Origin: Eubacterium sp.
GTDB lineage: Bacteria; Bacillota; Clostridia; Lachnospirales; CAG-274
Length of the DNA stretch: 9,456 bases
Assembly (NCBI GenBank): GCA_020859645.1
Contig: JAJBVU010000182.1
Coordinates: forward strand, 1 to 9,456
Reading direction: 5' to 3'
Part shown: one piece after another, positions 1-4,565 of the stretch
How the letters are laid out: the number at the start of each line of letters is the position of its first letter
Numbering within the stretch: the stretch's first letter is position 1
The notes under the pieces: model-generated
Databases searched by the model: none
Told to the model about the DNA's origin: nothing
What the model saw: only the letters and a program-made list of their open reading frames with translations
Made by a program: the position numbers and the translations under genes

Positions 1-77
1 TATGTAGATTTTTTAATTTGCCAAAAAACTAAATAAGGGCTTTAAAATTATGATTATAGTGCGTTTTTTAAAAATCG

Positions 78-90
78 CCAAAAATTTTGG
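78..90. repeat. 13-bp AT-rich palindrome upstream of the dcw promoter
   Basis: CCAAAA and TTTTGG arms flank a single central A, ending three bases before the proposed -35 element. The rest of 1-93 is AT-rich. It shows no open reading frame I would support and no hairpin followed by a T-run that would mark a terminator of an upstream gene. GCCAAAAA occurs at both 20-27 and 77-84. The palindrome could be a regulator site or part of an A/T-rich upstream promoter element, but chance is a fair explanation in such sequence. Confidence 0.3.
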
Positions 91-93
91 GGC

Positions 94-122
94 TTGAATT
101 ATCCGCCGATTTATATTACAAT
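94..122 (+). promoter_or_regulatory. sigma-A promoter of the mraZ (dcw) operon
   Basis: TTGAAT (94-99, one mismatch to TTGACA at the fourth to sixth bases counted as A-for-C and T-for-A) is followed by a 17-bp spacer and TACAAT (117-122, one mismatch to TATAAT). Transcription would start near 129, immediately in front of the MraZ repeats, leaving a leader of about 88 nucleotides before mraZ. AT-rich sequence upstream could help as an UP element. This is the best match in the region and the only promoter seen for the vegetative operon. The start point is predicted by eye. Confidence 0.7.
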
Positions 123-129
123 CTTATTA

Positions 130-159
130 CAGGTGGAGGAAAGTGGTTTAAAGTGGTTT
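130..159 (+). promoter_or_regulatory. MraZ operator: three 10-bp tandem repeats
   Basis: Two perfect tandem copies of AAAGTGGTTT (140-149 and 150-159) follow a degenerate copy CAGGTGGAGG (130-139). GTGG therefore recurs exactly every 10 bp at 133, 143 and 153, one face of the helix. MraZ is known to bind short GTG/TGG-containing direct repeats with a 10-bp period upstream of its own gene in E. coli and in mollicutes, where the core is AAAGTG. The repeats sit at about +1 to +31 of the predicted transcript, a position suited to repression of the operon by MraZ. The third copy overlaps a 13-bp palindrome (155-167). Confidence 0.85.
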
Positions 160-167
160 TTAAAACC
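155..167. repeat. 13-bp palindrome in the mraZ leader
   Basis: GGTTTT and AAAACC arms flank a central T, overlapping the end of the third MraZ repeat. As RNA it could make only a weak, mostly A-U stem with almost no loop, so a role as a DNA site is more likely than a hairpin. It may be incidental. Confidence 0.3.
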
Positions 168-203
168 TGTTTTCTCCCCATAATGATGATTTGGTTTAGT
201 GAA

Positions 204-213
204 AAGCGGTGAT
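204..213 (+). promoter_or_regulatory. Ribosome binding site that fixes the mraZ start at 218
   Basis: AAGCGGTGAT matches the extended complement of the 16S rRNA 3' end (AAGGAGGTGAT) with gaps only in the GGA core. The GCGG part lies 8 nucleotides before ATG 218. The in-frame GTG at 209 falls inside this site and so cannot use it. Confidence 0.6.
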
Positions 214-217
214 TTCT

Positions 218-634
218 ATGTTTATGGGCGAATATCTGCACTCGGCTGATAAGAAAAACCGAATAATTATTCCTGCTAAGTTTCGTGAAGAATTGGGCGA
301 CAGCTTTGTTATGACAAGAGGCTATGACGGCTGTCTTTATCTCTTTACATATGAGGGTTATGAAAACTTCATTAAAGAGAACGGCGGAGCTTTGTCCGTA
401 AACAACCCCAACGCCAGAAAGTTTATGAGGTTTTTCGCTTCAACCCCCTGCGAAGCCGACGCAAACGGCAGAGTGGTTATTCCCGAAAGCCTGAGAAATC
501 ACGCTAAAATAGAGAAGGACGTTATTTCCGTAGGGCTTAACGATCATATAGAAATTTGGGACAAGGCTTCATGGGAGGCCTATACACAGGCTGAAGATTT
601 TATGGGCAATGATTTTGCCGAAGGGCTGATATAA
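218..634 (+). CDS. mraZ: Transcriptional regulator MraZ
   Basis: A 138-residue DNA-binding protein of the MraZ family, first gene of the dcw cluster and probable regulator of it. Two SpoVT-AbrB-like halves are visible, each with the family DxxxR signature: D11 to R15 followed by IIIPAKFRE, and D81 to R85 followed by VVIPESLRN. MraZ forms ring-shaped oligomers that contact several operator repeats at once, and three such repeats lie just upstream (130-159), so autoregulation is likely. The reading frame can be extended to a GTG at 209, but MFMGEY is the conserved family N-terminus and ATG 218 has the better-placed ribosome binding site. Length is normal for the family (about 140). The stop overlaps the rsmH start by one base (TAATG), which suggests translational coupling. 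The identification is secure; the sign of regulation (repressor or activator) is inferred. Confidence 0.95.
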   Translation: MFMGEYLHSADKKNRIIIPAKFREELGDSFVMTRGYDGCLYLFTYEGYENFIKENGGALSVNNPNARKFMRFFASTPCEADANGRVVIPESLRNHAKIEKDVISVGLNDHIEIWDKASWEAYTQAEDFMGNDFAEGLI

Positions 635-1557
635 TGGGGTTTAAGCATATATCCGTTTTGGCGGAAGAGGTTATAATGGGGCTTAATATAAAGCCCGGTG
701 CTCTTTATATAGACGGTACCTTAGGGGGCGGAGGTCACAGCCTTAAAATACTTGAAGCCGGAGGAAGGCTTTTGGCAGTTGACAGAGACGAAGAGGCTTT
801 GGCGGCGGCAAATGAAAGACTTTCTTCCTATAATAATAAAACCCTTGTTCACGGAAATTTTAAAGACATAAAGCAGATACTTGCTGAACAGGGCGAAACA
901 GGCGCCGACGGCATACTTTTGGATTTGGGTGTTTCATCATATCAGCTTGACAACGGCGGCAGAGGGTTTTCATACAACTATGACGCACCCTTGGATATGA
1001 GAATGGACAGAACCGACAGCTTAACAGCCTTCGACGTTGTAAACGGCTACTCCGAGGATGAGCTTTTCAGAGTAATCAGAGACTACGGCGAAGAACGGTG
1101 GGCTAAGAGAATAGCTTCCTTCATTATTAATGAAAGAAAGTTATCTCCCATAAAGACCACATTCGAGCTTAACACCGTTATAAAAAAGGCAATACCCAAG
1201 GCTGCCCGACAGGACGGAGGCCACCCCTCTAAGAGAACCTTTCAGGCAATAAGAATAGAAGTAAACAATGAGTTAAATATATTGGAAAAAGCCGTTGAAG
1301 ATATGGCTGATGTTTTAAACCCGGGAGGAAGGCTTTGCATAATAACCTTCCACTCTCTTGAGGACAGAATTGTTAAAACAACGTTTAAGCGGTTAAATAA
1401 CCCCTGCACCTGCCCAAGAGAATTTCCCGTTTGTGTATGCGGCAAAAAGCCCATAGTAAAGATTATTACAAAAAAGCCCGTAACAGCAGGTGAAAACGAG
1501 CTTAAAGACAATAACAGAGCCCACAGCGCAAAACTCAGAATAGCCGAGAAGCTTTAA
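634..1557 (+). CDS. rsmH: 16S rRNA (cytosine-1402-N4)-methyltransferase RsmH
   Basis: RsmH (formerly MraW) uses S-adenosylmethionine to methylate N4 of C1402 in the decoding centre of 16S rRNA. The 307 residues are a normal full length. Visible motifs are the N-terminal HISVLAEEV, the SAM-binding GTLGGGGHS (28-36), the acidic VDRD after strand 2 (49-52), LLDLGVSS (95-102), RGFSY and LDMRMD (110-125), HPSKRTFQAIRIEVN (197-211), the ITFHSLEDR motif (237-245) and a C-terminal cysteine cluster C258/C260/C267/C269 typical of Firmicute members. The gene is intact. It starts on the last base of the mraZ stop, the usual tight dcw coupling. Its final codons and stop lie inside a predicted nested RNA structure leading to ftsL (1523-1581). 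Identification is very secure. Confidence 0.97.
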   Translation: MGFKHISVLAEEVIMGLNIKPGALYIDGTLGGGGHSLKILEAGGRLLAVDRDEEALAAANERLSSYNNKTLVHGNFKDIKQILAEQGETGADGILLDLGVSSYQLDNGGRGFSYNYDAPLDMRMDRTDSLTAFDVVNGYSEDELFRVIRDYGEERWAKRIASFIINERKLSPIKTTFELNTVIKKAIPKAARQDGGHPSKRTFQAIRIEVNNELNILEKAVEDMADVLNPGGRLCIITFHSLEDRIVKTTFKRLNNPCTCPREFPVCVCGKKPIVKIITKKPVTAGENELKDNNRAHSAKLRIAEKL

Positions 1558-1581
1558 AGCTTTCCCTTCGGCATGCGCTGT
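1523..1581 (+). other. Predicted nested RNA stem around the rsmH stop and ftsL leader
   Basis: Three inverted repeats nest here. The outer arms ACAGCGCA (1523-1530) and TGCGCTGT (1574-1581) are perfect 8-bp complements. The middle arms GCCGA (1543-1547) and TCGGC (1568-1572) are perfect 5-bp complements. The inner palindrome AAGCTTTAAAGCTT (1549-1562) forms a 5-bp stem with a TTAA loop that holds the rsmH stop codon (1555-1557). The outer right arm abuts the ftsL Shine-Dalgarno AAGGAG (1582-1587). Ribosomes ending rsmH would open the structure, so it could couple ftsL translation to rsmH. There is no T-run, so it is not a terminator. Pairing was done by eye with no energy calculation. Confidence 0.4.
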
Positions 1582-1597
1582 AAGGAGTTGAATATAT

Positions 1598-2134
1598 ATG
1601 GCAGAAAGAAGAACACGCAGAAGCGGCTCATACCGTACTTACGGAGGATATTCCTCATATAATTACGGAAGCACCGCAAGAGCGTATACCCCGAGAATAA
1701 CCGAGAAGAATAAAACGCCGGAAGTTCCGGAGACTATAAAAATAGATGAATACGGCACCGCCCACAGAATAGCCTTAATTTCGGTTATGCTGCTGCTGGC
1801 GGTTTTGGCGATTACATTTTTGTGCCTTTACGGCTATAACTATAAGCTTTCAACGGAGATAGCTTCTCTTCAGAGCGAGCTTAACGAGCTTAAAGAGGAC
1901 AACTATTATCTTGAATCCGAGTTTGACAATAACCTTAATTTGGATTATATAGAAGAGGTGGCCCTTACAAGACTGGGTATGCAGAAGCCCTCAAGCTATC
2001 AGATTAAATACATAAATGTACCCAAGCAGAGCTACACCGTTATTTATAACACCGATGAAAGCGCAGACAGCTTTTTTTCACACTTAAAGGATTTGGATTT
2101 TAAAGGCGCTTTTCAAGTGCTTTTGGGGTATTAA
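1598..2134 (+). CDS. ftsL: FtsL-like cell division protein (septum formation initiator family)
   Basis: A 178-residue single-pass membrane protein with FtsL topology. It has a basic cytoplasmic tail (1-56), one transmembrane helix at about 57-78, a coiled coil at about 82-110 rich in heptad leucines (LQSELNELKEDN), then the motif IEEVALTRLGMQKP (118-131), which resembles the conserved xxA-x-x-LGM-xxP ending of clostridial and bacillar FtsL. FtsL forms a complex with DivIB/FtsQ and DivIC/FtsB and activates the septal transpeptidase PbpB, which is the next gene. It is longer than B. subtilis FtsL (about 117) at both ends. The tail is Tyr/Gly/Ser/Arg-rich, and about 45 residues follow the LGM motif. 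AAGGAG lies 10 nucleotides before ATG. Primary sequence is poorly conserved in this family, so the call rests mostly on topology, the LGM motif and position. Confidence 0.85.
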   Translation: MAERRTRRSGSYRTYGGYSSYNYGSTARAYTPRITEKNKTPEVPETIKIDEYGTAHRIALISVMLLLAVLAITFLCLYGYNYKLSTEIASLQSELNELKEDNYYLESEFDNNLNLDYIEEVALTRLGMQKPSSYQIKYINVPKQSYTVIYNTDESADSFFSHLKDLDFKGAFQVLLGY

Positions 2135-2146
2135 GGGGGAAATTTT

Positions 2147-4492
2147 ATGCCGAGAACATCGACTGCATCATCAAGACGAAAAAAGAGAATACCCAAAAGC
2201 TTTTACAAGGGCAGATTAAAGATTATTTTTGTTATATTTATATTCTGCCTTTCTTTTGTAGGCTTTTTTAGGGTTTTTACTATAATATATCTGCACGGCT
2301 CAGAATATGAGGCTAAGGCTATAAACAATCAGGTAAGCCGTATTCAGGACAAGGTCATAAACGCCAACAGGGGCAATATTTACGACAGAAACAATCAGCC
2401 CCTTGCGGTCAGCAACACAGTCTACTCTGTAATTTTGGACGTAAGAGTTCTTGCGGATCAGAAAACAGAGGTTCAGGAGAAAACTCTTACAGGGCTTTCC
2501 TCAGCTTTGGAAATGCCCTATGATGAGCTTAAAGAGTACCTTTCAAAGGGCTCAGACGGGGCTTTGAAATATGACACAAACTGGCAGATTATTGCCAAAC
2601 AGGTTCCCTATGACACAGGGAAGGCTATTGACGAAATGGGGCTTTCCTGCGTTTATCTTGAAGAGGACACTCAGAGAACCTACCCCAATGATAAGCTTGC
2701 TTCTCAGCTTATAGGCTTTATAAGGGGCGACACAAAGTGGGGGCTTGAAGCCTATTATGACGATGAAATGACAGGCACACCCGGCAGAGTTTTCAGAACC
2801 TATGAGGCTGACGACTCTATCACCACAAGAAGAGAAGAGCCTATTAGGGGAAACAGCCTTGTTACCACCCTTGACATAACAATTCAGCAGTACGCCGAAA
2901 ACATAGCTAAAACAGCCTATGACGAATATGAAGCTCAAAACACATCGGTTCTTGTTATGAACCCCACAACGGGAGAGGTTTTGGCTATGGCGGCTTATCC
3001 CTCATTCAGCTTAAACGATCCTATGCAGATAACCCAGCTTGAGGACGAGGAGTTTAAGACCCAGTGGGACACTGTTATGACAGATGAGGAAAAAAGCGAA
3101 GCCTGCAACCTTGCCTGGAAAAACTATAACATAACCTCTACCTTTGAACCCGGCTCAATTATGAAGCCTTTGGTTGTTGCCTCCGCTTTGGAGTCGGGCG
3201 CAATCAGCACAAATGATAGCTTTTACTGCGGCGGTTCCAAAATCGTTGCGGATTATGAAATAAAGTGCCACAATATTTACGGTCACGGAACACAGACCAT
3301 AGCAGAGGTTTTGGCTCATTCATGCAACGTAGGCATGATGGATATTGCCTACGCTATGGGCAGCGACAGCTTCTATGACTTCTTCAAGGACTGGGGCTTC
3401 GGCGAAATTACGGGAATTGACCTGCCCAATGAAGCCAGTGCGGCGGCTCTTATAAACTCAAGAGACGAAATGCACATAACGGAGCTTGCCACATATTCAT
3501 TCGGTCAGGGCTTTAACTGTACGCCTGTTCAAATTCTTTCGGCTTTTTCGGCGGTTATAAACGGGGGCAACCTTATGAAGCCCTACGTTGTGAGCCAAAT
3601 TTTGGACTCATCGGGAAATGTTATTAAGGAAACAGAGCCTACTGTTGTAAGGCGTGTTATTTCAGAGGATACCTCGGACTGGATGAGAGAAAACCTTCAA
3701 AGCGTTTTGGAGGGCGACGGAACAGGTGTTAAAGCCAGAGTTGACGGATATGCCATCGGCGGAAAAACAGGTACTGCCGAGCAGGGCGCAAGAGACGGCA
3801 CCCAGTGGGTCTGCGACTTTATTGCCTATCTGCCTATTGACGATCCCCAGCTTATATGTATGGTGACAATCGACAGATCGGTTATGGGCGACGGAGCATC
3901 TCCCGCACCTCAGATGAAGGAGCTTTTAATCGACCTTATTAATACATACAATATCTCCCCTGCTGATGAAAACGCAGACTTTGAAAAGATTGTTGATACA
4001 GGGGAAATCACATTAGACGATTACACAGGCTACAGCCTTGAAAACGCTATTTCACAGCTTAACAGTCTGGGTATTGACTATGAGCTTGTTGGAGACAGCG
4101 GAGACACTATTTTAAGACAATTCCCCGAAGGGGGCTCTTCAATAGATAAGACAACAAAGGTTCTTTTGTATATTACCATTGGCGACAGCAATTCAACCTT
4201 AGAAGCCGTTCCCGACCTAACGGGCTTGACGGCGGATCAGGCGGCTCAGGCTCTTTCGGCATACGGCTTTGATCTTGTTATAGAAAACACCAATGCCGAC
4301 TTTGACGAGGGAAGCGGCTCTGTTTCCTCGGCTGTAACATCGGCTGACGGCGAAAGCTCCGACACCCTGACGGAGACCACCACCGAAGCCGCCGACTCTA
4401 AGGAAGAGGGAGTCAAGACAGTTTATAAACAGTCACCTTCAGCAGGCACTAAAGTTCCCTCTGGAACGACGGTTAAAGTAAAGCTCAGTTAG
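2147..4492 (+). CDS. pbpB: Division class B penicillin-binding protein with PASTA domains (PbpB/PBP2B-like)
   Basis: A membrane-anchored D,D-transpeptidase that cross-links septal peptidoglycan, normally with FtsL and an FtsW-type polymerase. The 781 residues run as follows: basic cytoplasmic tail (1-24), transmembrane anchor (about 25-48), class B dimerisation/pedestal domain starting at RGNIYDRN (75-82) and including QRTYPNDKLASQLIGF (176-191), transpeptidase domain with S337-I-M-K340 (nucleophile S337), S392-C-N394 and K540-T-G-T543, PASTA 1 (about 621-677) and PASTA 2 (about 685-781). PASTA 2 is split by a low-complexity Ser/Thr/Glu/Asp stretch at about 720-756. C361 and C374 form a possible disulfide pair near the active site. 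AAGGGGGA overlaps the ftsL stop, so the genes are coupled. Choice of PbpB over SpoVD rests on position and on having two PASTA domains; B. subtilis PbpB has two and SpoVD one. FtsI is an equivalent name. Confidence 0.92.
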   Translation: MPRTSTASSRRKKRIPKSFYKGRLKIIFVIFIFCLSFVGFFRVFTIIYLHGSEYEAKAINNQVSRIQDKVINANRGNIYDRNNQPLAVSNTVYSVILDVRVLADQKTEVQEKTLTGLSSALEMPYDELKEYLSKGSDGALKYDTNWQIIAKQVPYDTGKAIDEMGLSCVYLEEDTQRTYPNDKLASQLIGFIRGDTKWGLEAYYDDEMTGTPGRVFRTYEADDSITTRREEPIRGNSLVTTLDITIQQYAENIAKTAYDEYEAQNTSVLVMNPTTGEVLAMAAYPSFSLNDPMQITQLEDEEFKTQWDTVMTDEEKSEACNLAWKNYNITSTFEPGSIMKPLVVASALESGAISTNDSFYCGGSKIVADYEIKCHNIYGHGTQTIAEVLAHSCNVGMMDIAYAMGSDSFYDFFKDWGFGEITGIDLPNEASAAALINSRDEMHITELATYSFGQGFNCTPVQILSAFSAVINGGNLMKPYVVSQILDSSGNVIKETEPTVVRRVISEDTSDWMRENLQSVLEGDGTGVKARVDGYAIGGKTGTAEQGARDGTQWVCDFIAYLPIDDPQLICMVTIDRSVMGDGASPAPQMKELLIDLINTYNISPADENADFEKIVDTGEITLDDYTGYSLENAISQLNSLGIDYELVGDSGDTILRQFPEGGSSIDKTTKVLLYITIGDSNSTLEAVPDLTGLTADQAAQALSAYGFDLVIENTNADFDEGSGSVSSAVTSADGESSDTLTETTTEAADSKEEGVKTVYKQSPSAGTKVPSGTTVKVKLS

Positions 4493-4508
4493 AATAAAAA
4501 TAATACAG

Positions 4509-4537
4509 ACATATACCTTGCGGCATTTTCATATACT
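4509..4537 (+). promoter_or_regulatory. Candidate sigma-E (mother-cell) promoter for spoVD
   Basis: ACATATA (4509-4515) resembles the sigma-E -35 element, centred on ATA. After a 14-bp spacer, CATATACT (4530-4537) agrees with the -10 consensus CATACA-T at every defined base but one. Spacing fits the usual 13-15 bp. B. subtilis spoVD is known to be expressed in the mother cell under sigma-E, so a promoter here is expected if this organism sporulates. Transcription would begin near 4543-4545, inside the loop side of the hairpin at 4516-4555. The gap is AT-rich, so a chance match is possible. Confidence 0.45.
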
Positions 4538-4555
4538 TTATATTATGCCGTAAGG
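4516..4555 (+). promoter_or_regulatory. Hairpin taking in the spoVD Shine-Dalgarno sequence
   Basis: CCTTGCGGCAT (4516-4526) pairs with ATGCCGTAAGG (4545-4555) over 11 consecutive pairs, one of them G-U, around an 18-nt loop. The loop can itself form a short ATATA/TATAT stem (4531-4535 with 4539-4543). The right arm includes the AAGG of the spoVD Shine-Dalgarno AAGGAGG (4552-4558), which lies 7 nucleotides before the GTG start, so folding should reduce ribosome access. No T-run follows the right arm, which argues against a terminator. The pairing is directly visible; its effect on translation is inferred. Confidence 0.6.
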
Positions 4556-4565
4556 AGGAAAGCCT

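Noticed and set aside
131..151. AGGTGGAGG at 131-139 looks like a strong Shine-Dalgarno sequence before a GTG
   Set aside because: The GTG frame at 143 ends after two codons (GTG GTT TAA). The sequence is better explained as the degenerate first MraZ repeat.
209..217. GTG at 209 as an upstream start for mraZ, adding three residues
   Set aside because: The GTG overlaps the best ribosome binding site, and MFMGEY beginning at 218 is the conserved family N-terminus.
1549..1562. AAGCTTTAAAGCTT as a stand-alone regulator binding site or terminator
   Set aside because: No T-run follows, and it sits inside a larger set of nested repeats. It is reported as part of that structure.
2552..2938. Open frame of 128 codons on the minus strand inside pbpB, and other minus-strand frames under rsmH, spoVD, murE and murF
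   Set aside because: They lie opposite well-identified genes, have no convincing ribosome binding sites, and read as low-conservation shadows of the coding strand.
4518..4546. Sigma-A promoter TTGCGG, 17 bp, TATTAT before spoVD
   Set aside because: The -35 matches only three of six bases, and the start near 4553 would cut into the Shine-Dalgarno sequence.
4516..4555. Rho-independent terminator between pbpB and spoVD
   Set aside because: The right arm is followed by AGGAAAGCC with no T-run, and the loop is long (18 nt). The right arm carries the spoVD Shine-Dalgarno instead.
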